Shown one piece after another: positions 1 through 8,738 of a stretch of 23,338 nt of DNA. Under the pieces are notes generated by a model. It was given only the letters and a program-made list of their open reading frames with translations. It made no database searches and was not told the origin of the DNA. This DNA comes from Reclinomonas americana ATCC 50394 (lineage: Eukaryota > Jakobida > Jakobea > Jakobida), in contig PS015304.1 in NCBI GenBank assembly GCA_048213135.1, positions 14,929 to 38,266 on the forward strand. The letters are read 5' to 3'. Each line of letters opens with the position of its first letter. The first letter of the stretch is position 1. The position numbers and the translations under genes were made by a program.

Positions 1-60
1 CCTCCGTCGTCTCTACGTCTCGTCTCTCTCTCTCTCTCTTCTACTTACTCGTCTACTACT

Positions 61-238
61 CTCTCTCTCCTCTCTCTCTCTCTCTCTCCTCCTCCTCCTC
101 CTCCTCCTCCTCCTCCTCCTCCTCCTCCTCCTCCTCCTCCTCCTCCTCCTCCTCCTCCTCCTCCTCCTCCTCCTCCTCCTCCTCCTCCTCCTCCTCCTCC
201 TCCTCCTCCTCCTCCTCTCTCTCTCTCTCTCTCTCTCT
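61..238. repeat. Compound (CT)n-(CCT)n-(CT)n microsatellite
   Basis: CT dinucleotides (about 61-88) pass into a nearly perfect CCT trinucleotide tract (about 88-216) and back to CT dinucleotides (to 238). All pyrimidines lie on the plus strand and all purines on the minus strand, for about 180 bp. It lies just beyond the stop codon (251) of the minus-strand gene to its right. Long open frames through it (poly-Arg or poly-Gly) are artefacts of the repeat. Confidence 0.97.
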
Positions 239-250
239 TGCGTGCTCCTC

Positions 251-774
251 TCACATTGTGTTGAGCAAGTCTTGCACTTCTGTCGTGAACGCCTCCGGAT
301 GCTCAGCGACCAACGCAGAGACCAAACAGGGTTCTTCTGGAGCCGCAGCGCGCACTTGTTTACACAACGAGCGTGCATCTGTTGCAGGCATGTCAGTGGC
401 AACATCAGAGTGTGTGAGAGAGAGAGAGAGAGTGAGGACGCAACATGCACGCGCGAGTTCCAGCAGTGTCTGTGGAGTGGACGTGGCGCCTGCACTCTCC
501 ACCACGCGCAGCATCGACAGAGAGTTGTCGACGACCACCAGAACCACCATTGTTTTCTCGCTCTCTCTTCGTCTCTCTGCTCTTTGTGCAGGACATGGAT
601 CAATATCGACGGCATCGACGTCTGCACTCTCTCGGAGCACAGGCATGTGTGCTGTGATGACTATCAAGAAGAGTTGCAAGTTGTACCTCGCTGCGCCGAC
701 GTCCACGTGCACGTCGAGTGTAGCGCTGCGCAGCAGTTGCATGTACATGGGTGTAATTGTCAATATCGGCATCA
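251..774 (-). CDS. 3' end of an unrecognised multi-exon gene (three closing exons)
   Basis: Three minus-strand exons join in matching phase: 774-595, 489-451 and 378-251, with a TGA stop ending at 251. The introns are 105 nt (594-490) and 72 nt (450-379); both begin GT and end CAG. The second contains CT repeats. The joined frame starts with VMPILTITPMYMQLLRS, contains AARYNLQLFLIVITAHMPVL, and ends EHPEAFTTEVQDLLNTM. Helical, hydrophobic-rich composition would suit a soluble alpha-helical protein, but I do not recognise a family. The exon ending at 774 starts in phase 1 after CACAG, so upstream exons must exist; one plausible upstream donor is GTGCGTATG near 828, giving a 54-nt intron with a CTGAC branch-like site. 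The start codon is not located. The plus strand also has a pyrimidine tract ending in CAG near 591, but the minus-strand model closes better. Confidence 0.5.
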
Positions 775-1101
775 CTGTGTACGAGGTCAGTGTACTCGAG
801 CTCCACCCCGCAGGATGCACATACGCACGATGTCGAATCGACGGCGGTGCTGCGTTTCCAGACTGTACGTACGAGCGTGCATGTCTTCGATATTGATATT
901 GCAGTCGCCGTCTCACACGCGGTTCTTTCACAGCCGGCGCGTGGATCTTGAGCCGGTTATCGTTGCAGTGATGGTGCTCCTAGGCCTCGTGTTGCACCCG
1001 TCGCTTGCCGGTGTGCGCTGTCGTCGGCTGGCGGGCGTGCGCTTGCTCCGAATCCAACTTGCAATCGTCGCTGCACCTTGCATTACGTGCGCGGTGCTGC
1101 T

Positions 1102-1338
1102 TCATGCGTCGAGGCGAAAATGGATATCCCTCGCGAGACGACGACAGATCAGGCGATTGGCGAATGAGCGCAGCGCTTTGGCTGCATGTGCACATATGCA
1201 TGCAATCGCGATCTCCCACTTTGGCCGAAATGGGAGACACACTTCCGCATCTGTGTAGTGCTGCCGCTGTGAAAAGACGGTCTGGCACGCACTGTTGTGA
1301 CAACAACTGTTGTGTGCATTGCGCATGGACACGACGAG
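1102..1338 (-). CDS. Candidate internal exon(s) of the same unresolved minus-strand gene
   Basis: The minus strand is open for 79 codons from a possible acceptor (CACAG, exon start 1338) to a TGA at 1102. It reads like protein, for example YTDAEVCLPFRPKWEIAIAC followed by a basic, Leu/Ala-rich helix. Exact borders are unknown, because the TGA is probably removed by a donor shortly upstream (several GTCGTC-type sites near 1140-1150). Neighbouring minus-strand segments at about 1470-2060 also look partly coding, but two frames compete and I could not close a model. No family recognised. Direction and continuity with 251-774 are inferred from spacing alone. Confidence 0.3.
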   Translation of the reverse strand, partial: LVVSMRNAHNSCCHNSACQTVFSQRQHYTDAEVCLPFRPKWEIAIACICAHAAKALRSFANRLICRRLARDIHFRLDA

Positions 1339-2073
1339 CTGTGTTGTCGTGTCGCGAAATATCGGAGAGAGAGAATATTTGTGATTGCTCACTCACTCGC
1401 ACTTGGCGGAGTGTTGCTGACGCAAGCGCCGATGCACATTCACGCACACACCATCTTCGTGCTCACGACTGTGCTGCTGCAGAGACGGCACGCACTGCAA
1501 ACAGCTCAGCGCTGTTTGTGAAACAGGCGATCTCGCGACGCGTACGCATGCACATGCGCTCCCGCTGTGGGGGTCTCCGCTTCGTGCGCTGCAGTATTTG
1601 CAGGATTGCTCCGCACCTAATCAGTGGTGTACGCAGTGCTGACCACTCAAGCTCAGCACCGGCACACACACACGCACGCCAACACTCTTCTCACACGTGC
1701 ACGCGTGGTGCATATATGCACTCGTACTTGCCAGATCCATGTCGCCAGAGGGAATCACTGCCCGAGACACGGGCAACTCCGCGCAAACATGTTCTCTCTT
1801 TTCGATGAGTGTGTGTCCATTCCTCAGCACGCTGTCTCACTCGCTCGTACCAGCACTGCGTTCGAATCCGAAACGATACCGGCCACCATGCAATTCACAA
1901 ACGACCCGATTTCCGCAGCGCCCGCTGCACGCGCGCTCTCTCTCTCACTCCCTGCACGTCCCTGCACGACGACGAGCGAAAGAGCACTTGTCTTGCCTAA
2001 CATAGCACCCAACACACCACGCTGCTTTCCACACCGGTGCACCCCCAATACACAGCATCCCCGCGCGCACGCG

Positions 2074-2081
2074 TGACGTCA
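2074..2081. promoter_or_regulatory. TGACGTCA palindrome (CRE/bZIP-type site)
   Basis: A perfect 8-bp palindrome identical to the consensus bound by ATF/CREB-type bZIP factors. It lies upstream of the plus-strand gene starting at 2302 and next to the probable 5' end of the minus-strand gene. The same 8-mer recurs between the PIBF1 and FIRRM start codons. Function is inferred from motif identity and position only. Confidence 0.4.
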
Positions 2082-2301
2082 CCCCGGTGACCGCACATTT
2101 CTTTGCCCTTTCCTCTTGCGTGTCTCTTGTGCGCGGGCACTCACCCCACGCACACCGCCTCGGGTGCGCGCGTGTGCACACTTGGTGCAGTCGACCACCG
2201 CTCCCACCCCTGCGCACTGATTCCAGTGGCGGTGGGAAGGGCCAGCCACGGACCTCTCGCTGGTGGGCCTCCTGTTTTGCGCGTGTGCGTGAGAAGAAAA
2301 A

Positions 2302-4554
2302 ATGCAAGTCGACAAACAAGGCGATACCGCACCTCCGCCTCCTCCTCCTCCTCTGCCTCCTCCACCTTCCCTCCCCACACCACCACGTGCGTGCTGCATG
2401 CCTCCTGCTCTCTCCTCCTCTGCCGTGCACTACTCATGATGCTCTGATGCAGTGCTGCGTCGTGATCGTCAGTGCCCCGCGCGACTCGAGGCCGCACTGC
2501 GCGAGGCTGCGGTGGCGTTTGAGACACGCTTTGTCAGTGAAAAGCCCGACTGGCTGCGTCGCGCACTCCTCACCCGCGCTCATCATGGGCCCGCGGAGTG
2601 CGACGAAACCATGACGGCCAGTAACGAAGAAGAAGACGACGATGACGATGATTTATCGCCGTCTGCTTCGCCGTCAACCGCCACCGCCTCTGCAACCGCG
2701 ACGGTTGAGGAGTTTACTGTGTTGCGACTGCCATCGAGCTTTGCCAAGCGGGTGAGAATGTGTTTTGCTGTGTCTTCTCGGCGGTCGGGACAAACCGACC
2801 ATTGGCGATGATGAGATGCTTTTTTGATTGAACCGTACACTCACACGCGCGCGCAGAGCATGCCAGGATCGGCTGTGTGCACCAAGAAGCGCATGAAAAT
2901 GTGGCCACTGAGGCAAATGGTCAACGAGTACCTGGCTCAGCGACTGGGCCCCAGCTTTCGGTGAGCCTGCAGCCACGCTTAACACTTTCCTATTCTGGCG
3001 ATCGCTTTTCGTTCCCTTATTGTTTTCACTTTTTTTCTCACTCGCTTCTCTTTCGGTGTGTACAGACCGCTGTCGCAGAATCAGTCGGCGTGGAAGGCGT
3101 GGGTGGCGTCGGTGGATGTGTCGGACAAGAAGCGCTTGTATGATTTGTTGCGTGGCGGCGGAAGTGATTGGTGTGGTGCCGGTTGCATGCTGTATCTCTC
3201 CTGTTCCTCAATCGCTACACACTCCATCCCGCGATATCGCTCAGAACGGATCCGTGGCCCGGGGTGCGCATCGAGACGTATGAGGTTGGCCGTGTGTCGT
3301 CTTCTTCTGCTGCTTCGCAGCAGCAGCTCGCCAGCGGCACAGTATCGTCGTCTCCTGTCGGCGGCAGCAGCAGCAGCAGCAGCGGCGGCAGCAGCAGCAG
3401 CGGCGGCGGCAGCAGCAGCAGCGGCGGCACGGAAAGCAGCCACCCCAACAGCAGCGGTGGCAGCGCCAGCGTGACAACAATGGCCACCGCCGCTGTGCAG
3501 AGCGGGCGGCGACGACGGCGAAGGCGACGGCAGCGACAATCATCACTGACGGCGGCTGCCACCAACGTGACTGCATCGGCGACAACCATCACTTCACCAA
3601 CCGCCACTGCCCCCAGCGGCGGCGGCAGCAGCAGCAGCACCACCACCACCACCACCACGGCAACGACGATAAGATCTCCAGTGGCGACAACACCATCTCC
3701 GAGATTACCACCGCCGCCACCACTACCGCCGCCACCACCGCTGCTAGTACCCATGGCAGGCCTTCCACTACTGCAACCCCCCATCCTCGGCAGTCCGTCG
3801 CACATGATCGACATGCGCACTCTGTCGCTGCTGTCGCCACCGCCAACGCCGTCGACAATAACGACGACAGCGACGATGACGACAACGGCAACGACAACGA
3901 CGACGACGACGACCACCACAGCATCGTCCTTGGCGTCGCCGGTGTCAAGGCTTCCAGCTGGCCATTCCATGGCGGCCACACTTGCCACCGCACCACCACC
4001 GCCACCACCACTACCCACCATCATGTCGCTACCGCATCCGCCGTCAGTCTCGCCGATGACGTACTTTCACGCCACTGCGTCGGAGCTGTCGTCGCCACTG
4101 CCTCCGGCACCGTCGCATGGCGTGCGCCCCGCTCTCTACATTCGGCATGAGCACCCACCAAGCTTTTCGCACGCGCTCCATCCGCCGTTCCTCATGTCTC
4201 AGTTCCCGGCGGGCGGATCGGCACCGGCACTTCCCGTCCATCTCGCCCACCTGCACCATCTCGGCGGCGCGTCATCACTGTCATCTTCGTCACTGGCGAC
4301 CACAGCTGGAGAGGAAGGTACGTCAGGCACAAGCACAAACGCTCACAAGACAGAGTGGCACGAAATTCATGCTCACCTTTTTTCTGCCCACCGCCGCAGC
4401 GACGCCCGTGTCCGCTGCCGACACTGTAATGGTGAACGACATGTCCGCGGCACCCAATGCTGGGGCGGCAGACGGCGAGTGGTGGGGCGAGGTGTTCCCA
4501 CCGCATCCGGCGGTCGAACCCACCGGCGACATCGTCGACTCCGACGATGACTAG
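2302..4554 (+). CDS. Unrecognised Ser/Thr/Pro-rich protein with acidic C-terminus
   Basis: Exons 2302-2386, 2453-2751, 2857-2960 and 3066-(about 3138 to 3170) join in phase. A long exon (about 3242-4317) and a last exon (4400-4554, TAG) follow. The start ATG opens a Pro-rich N-terminus and its phase fits exon 2. Order: poly-Pro; a helical stretch (ARLEAALREAAVAFETRF); an acidic run EEEDDDDDD; a conserved-looking core with KKRMKMWPLRQMVNEYLAQR and QNQSAWKAWVASVDVSDKKR; then several hundred residues of Ser, Gly, Thr and Pro repeats encoded by CAG/CGG/ACC-like microsatellites; end GDIVDSDDD. The fourth intron is unclear: the obvious donor at 3171 joined to the acceptor at 3241 would create TGA, so a donor near 3139 (GTATGA) or an acceptor further right is needed. 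The low complexity resembles a nuclear regulator, but no domain is recognised. It converges on the PIBF1 gene. Confidence 0.65.
3357..3431 (+). repeat. Coding (CAG/CGG)n trinucleotide repeat
   Basis: Interrupted AGC/GGC triplets encode alternating Ser and Gly runs in the long exon of the 2302-4554 gene. Related ACC/ACG/GAC triplet runs follow at about 3640-3660 and 3860-3925 (Thr runs). The tracts stay open in other frames as well, so frame choice here rests on the flanking unique sequence. Confidence 0.85.
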
Positions 4555-4686
4555 AGAACACACTCAAAATGCACAAGCGCACACGCACATGTAATGCCCC
4601 TTCCTGTTTTCATAGAACAAGAAAGTTTACAATCACACACCCCGGTGTGTGTGGACTGCCGTTTCACACTAGATATATAAACAAGG
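4555..4686. other. Convergent intergenic spacer (132 bp)
   Basis: Lies between the TAG of the 2302-4554 gene and the TGA of the minus-strand PIBF1 gene. It must hold both 3' untranslated ends. It is locally AT-richer (for example TAGATATATAAACAAGG at 4671-4687). I see no gene and no canonical AATAAA. Confidence 0.6.
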
Positions 4687-7600
4687 TCATCGTGAATCCA
4701 CCGAAGCCATCGACATGCGCTGCATCTTCTGCAACCACTTCGGTACACGCCCAGCTCTGCACGACAGTGACAGCGAGCGTCAGGAAAAAACAGATCGCAA
4801 CCGAAATGCAACCAATTATGCTCCGTGCGCACCTGAGTTCTGCCTCCAGCGCACTTCGCACACTGTCGGAGCTCTCTCGTACTGCCGACGACGATGGCTG
4901 CTGTCTCCTTGCGGTGGTCAGCCTTGTCGGTGGTGATGACACGAGCGGGGCGGGTGCCGCGGATCGTGCTGCCGGCTTTTGTGTGTCCTGCTGCGCCACG
5001 CCACGCAACAAATCGCCCACCACTTGACGGAACGCCTGAGATCCGCACAGCTCGTCAGTAAAGCGTGTGACGTGGCACATGCGCATCAGTCGGGAGACGC
5101 ACTCGCGGATCTTGCAACTCGTTCTGGGCGCCGGCCAGCGCCAATGCACGACGCAAATCCTCGAGAATGGTGCGCTGCGACAGCAGCCGACGCAAATCCT
5201 CCTCCAGCCTCTCCTTCTCATCCTCCAGACGGGCAATCACCGCCTCGTCGTGATCAGCACGGGCCTGCATCTCCCGCAGCTGCACATGAATGGCAAGAAC
5301 GTGGTCAGGACAACTCCGCGAAATATCGACAGCGACTGCGACGACAGCGCACACCTGCTCCTCCGCCTGCTCGCATTCCGCGTTCTTCTGCGTCAGAGAC
5401 TCCACCAAGAACGTGTACGGCTGGCGCGATAACTCCAGACGCTTCTGTGTGACCTCGAGCTCATCACGCAGCTGCGCCGACAACTGGCGCTCACTCTCGC
5501 TGCGCGTGCGCCAATCGGCAACCTCGCGCTCCAACGAGGCCACACGCTTCGCCAGCGACACGCTGTGCTGCAGGCGCCTGTGCGCGGCCGTGGGCACTGG
5601 TCCACCTGGACAATGTTCGGGTCAGACATCCCGATACGGTGTAGTCGCGTCTCTCCCAAACACCACAACACGCACCCAACACACGAGTTAGGCCGTCGGC
5701 ATCCTCAACAGTGGCCTCCGACACCATCTCGTCCAACTGCAGCTCCAATGCCTGGCACACGCAACAATGACAGTCACACACACACACGCACGACTCAAAA
5801 CCAGAGACGCAGCAAGGCACGCACTGCACCACCATTCACCTCATAAACGCGCAGCTTTTCGTCCTTGGCGGCACACGAAGCCCCGAGCTCCGAAATGCGT
5901 CTCGCCGTGTCTCGCTCATGATTAAACATCTCTTCTTTCAGAACATCCACCTTCTTGCGCAACATTTCTGTCTCCAGCGTGAGTTGCCGGCCCGACACGC
6001 GCGCATCCTCCAGCACCACAGCCAGCCGGTCGTACTCGTATGTTTTCATGTTTAGTGCCGTGCGTACCTCGGCCAGCTGCGCGCGCGCGCGCGTCACCGT
6101 CAGTGACACGAAAAACAGATGACCTTGCGGGGCATGTGTGCGCGCACACACGCACACACACTCACACACACAAACCTGTCCCTCTAGGGTCGACTGCACC
6201 CGCTGAAACCTGCGCGGCGAATACAAAAGCACACAGATGTTGGTGGCTGGCAGTCAACGGTATCATACACACAGCGATTTGCGCCCGCAACTCTCTCTGC
6301 AACGTGTTGTACGTGTCACTGCTCTCGCGCAGCAACAAGCGCAGCTTGCCGACTTCGGCCACAGCGTTCTCCTGACTCTCCTTCAAGATGCGATTCTCGC
6401 GTTCGAATGCCTCGCGCGCCGTGTTGCGCACTTGCTCAATGTCGGCCAGCGCCTGCGTCTGCAACCGATGCAGCTCCTCTGTCATTCGTCTCTCGTACTG
6501 CATCGCGGAGGAGGAAAACGAGGCACACAAGGTGAGTGAGTGCGCAAGGCAAGTGGGCAGACTCAACAGGCGACACAGTACCTGCGTGCGGGCCGATTCG
6601 GTGTCGTTGAGGAACCGATCATACAGCTGCTGATGTGCTGCCTTGGACTGATCCACCTGCGCCACCAGACGCTCACGATCCGCCTCCAGTCGATCATTCT
6701 GTGCGCGCAGCTGCTCGACATTGGCCGACAGATACTCCTGCGCAGCACAAAAGAGTGAGCACGTTTTTTGTCGGTCATGTCGGCCATGTCTACCCGCTCG
6801 TGGAGAACCTTGTCTCGGCGCAGCAACTCCAGCACTTGGTTCGTTCCGCTGCGCTCAGCACGCAACGACTCGGCATCCTGCCGTGAGACGCTGAGCGAGG
6901 CTGTGGCCTGTGTGGGTGCCGCACGAAATGAGAGTAGGCAATGGCGAAAACAGGAAACACATGAAAAAAAGGCCAACCTCGGCGAGCTGCGTGCGCATTT
7001 GATCGCTCTCCAGCACCACACTGTCGTACTTGGCACGCATCTGTCATCACACAAAGCAGCAAAAAAGAGGAGAAGTGAGCGAGGACGGGAAGACGATCGC
7101 CGGAGAGAGAAAATCGGCAGCGACGCAACATCGTCGTACATGTCGCCACGGGCCTTGGCACTCTCTGCTCGCGACATGCACTCACTCAGCTCACGCTGCA
7201 GGCGCTCATTGCGCTTCTGCATTAGTCCCAATTCCCTGCAGTCGACACTCTTCCCGATGAGACGGCTGCCGTCGTGACAGAGACAACTTGCACACAACGC
7301 AAAAAAATACAACGACGCAACGATCGCACATCGGACTCGGTCGAGCTGGCCACACGCAGCTTGTGCTCGAACTCACGGCGAGCGCGCTCAAACTGCGCCA
7401 TGTTCAGCTGATCGCTCACTCTGCAGTCGCTCACACCCATTAGCATGTGCAATAGACCACTGCACTCATGCACCAACGCACCGCAACGCCTCCAGTTCAC
7501 GTTCCAGTCGCTCCACCTCCAGCTGCAGCTCGCGCACCACCGAATACACGCGCAGTTGAATGTGTTCGCGTAGCGTGAGCGACGACGACGGCCGTGCCGT

Positions 7601-8642
7601 CAGTCGGTTGTATCTGGAGCAACGAGAGGGAGTCAGCAGTGCGCAGCAATTAAGAAACGCTGACCCGTCGCCCTCAACTGTGCCTCGGTGATGACGAGCA
7701 CCGACTCGGTGTCGAATTCGGCCTTGAGTGTCGCCACGTCGTACTCGCTCACCGGCGAACGCTCCGCCAGCTGTACCGTGGACAGTGAGACGACACACAC
7801 GCACACACGCGCACTGAGTTTTTGATCACGCGATGATGGCACGCAACTGCAGCCTGCTTCTGCTCGACCTCGGCCAGTCGCTGTCGCGTGTGTGCTTCGA
7901 GTTCGAGAAACTTGGTGCGCCACCTGCGACATACACACCCTCAACATCACCACTTCCCTACACCACGCACGCTCGCAGATAGAGTGGGCCGCACGTTTCA
8001 ATCTGGTTCTGCGCATCGGCCGCCTCCAGCTCCCGCAGCTGCTCCGCATCGCCCGCACGCCGCTCCGCATCGTCCAACAGGTGCTCCAGCTCACGCATCC
8101 GCAGCTGCGCTTCCACATTGTTTCGCACCGCATCAGCCACGCGCGCCTCGTGCTCACTCAGCGGCACCACTTGCGACAAGTCTGCTCCTCACACATCGAT
8201 CGGTCAGCAGAAGAACGAGTGAGATCGACATCGATGATGTGCAATGTACCTCGTCGCCGTTCGTCCTCCTCAGTCGACGGCGTCGATGTCAGCTCAGAGA
8301 GGATACCCGACAGCTCCTCGGCGTCGGCCTCCACAGAGGTGTTTCGTCGACCGCCACCACTCTCATCCTTTTGTGTGATCACTCAATCAACACAACACAC
8401 AGAGAACCACACACACACACACACACACACGTGTACGCACCAGTGCCATCTGATAGACAGAGAACATCTCCGCATAGTCCTCGTCGGTAAAGTAGCCAGG
8501 CGGCACCTGACGATCACCTACAGTGTGAGACAACGACGCTTTTTCTTGCGAGTTCGCGCGCGCTTACCTCCATGTGTCTCCCCTGCAACACTCGTCGCAC
8601 CATCTCCTCATAGTTGTCCAGGGTCACATCGCCCGCCTCCAT
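4687..8642 (-). CDS. PIBF1: PIBF1/CEP90-type centriolar coiled-coil protein
   Basis: Twenty exons close in frame to 854 codons: 8642-8568, 8506-8441, 8367-8250, 8181-7995, 7923-7848, 7770-7679, 7613-7482, 7420-7330, 7249-7130, 7040-6978, 6907-6794, 6737-6582, 6497-6271, 6209-6176, 6076-5840, 5751-5676, 5605-5355, 5279-5103, 5035-4833, 4756-4687. Almost the whole product is heptad-rich coiled coil. Collinear matches to PIBF1: an N-terminal PPGYFTDEDYAEMFSVYQ block; REAFERENRILKESQENAVAE (about residue 450); VPTAAHRRLQHSVSLAKRV (about 624) then QPYTFLVESLTQKNAE; LLSQRTILEDLRRALAL; and a VPKWLQKMQRM tail matching the family's final Trp/Lys motif. PIBF1/CEP90 works in centriolar satellites and at the distal centriole during ciliogenesis. 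The start at 8642 aligns about 160 residues inside the animal protein, so the N-terminus is shorter and the middle longer. It is head-to-head with FIRRM. Confidence 0.9.
8408..8430. repeat. (CA)n microsatellite in PIBF1 intron 2
   Basis: A CA dinucleotide run lies inside the 73-nt intron 8440-8368; on the transcript strand it reads (GT)n just after the donor. Confidence 0.9.
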
Positions 8643-8738
8643 GAGAGCGCGCGAAAACACAAGGCAGGACAATCACTTGCAGTTGACGTCACTTTCGTCG
8701 CGTGTGTGGCCATTGTCAGCGCAAACCCTTCGTGCGCG
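8643..8738. promoter_or_regulatory. Shared 96-bp divergent promoter of PIBF1 and FIRRM homologs
   Basis: Only 96 bp separate the two proposed start codons, so 5' UTRs and core promoters must share this interval unless upstream exons were missed. It holds TGACGTCA at 8684-8691 and no obvious TATA box. The bidirectional promoter is inferred from gene geometry. Confidence 0.5.
8684..8691. promoter_or_regulatory. TGACGTCA palindrome (CRE/bZIP-type site)
   Basis: A perfect palindrome near the middle of the 96-bp head-to-head interval, identical to the one at 2074-2081. Being symmetric, it could serve both directions. The assignment to bZIP factors comes from general knowledge of ATF/CREB sites, not from evidence in this organism. 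Confidence 0.45.

Larger units (their letters stand above)
775..2301. other. Unresolved region between the left-hand minus-strand gene and the gene starting at 2302
   Basis: Apart from the candidate exon at 1102-1338 I could not assign this stretch confidently. Short open segments on the minus strand at 1820-2060, with GT...AG boundaries between them, suggest 5' exons of the same gene. A possible start is an ATG at about 2057-2059 read leftwards. CT/GA-rich and CA-rich simple sequence is scattered throughout. The interval from about 2060 to 2301 probably holds a divergent promoter and contains the palindrome TGACGTCA at 2074-2081. Confidence 0.4.

Noticed and set aside
13-627. Long open frames on the minus strand through the repeat (poly-Arg or poly-Gly proteins)
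   Set aside because: They are produced by the (CCT)n/(CT)n repeat and have no protein-like flanks in the same frame.
591-896. Plus-strand exon after the pyrimidine tract ending in CAG near 591
   Set aside because: The acceptor looks good, but the translation is Thr/Ser/Cys-rich. The opposite strand gives a better sequence with two phase-consistent junctions.
242-1258. 338-codon plus-strand open frame
   Set aside because: Cys/Arg/His-rich and unlike any protein. The minus-strand exons at 251-774 join in phase across introns that this frame ignores.
3215-4024. Long minus-strand open frames rich in Val, Ser or Arg opposite the S/T/P-rich exon
   Set aside because: Complementary translations of trinucleotide repeats; the plus-strand frame leads to a spliced, well-formed C-terminus.
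4664-5236. Frameshift in PIBF1 near 5120, and a membrane segment in its C-terminal tail
   Set aside because: Both vanish when introns 5102-5036 (GTGCGT) and 4832-4757 (GTGCGC) are removed. The hydrophobic stretch lies inside the second intron.
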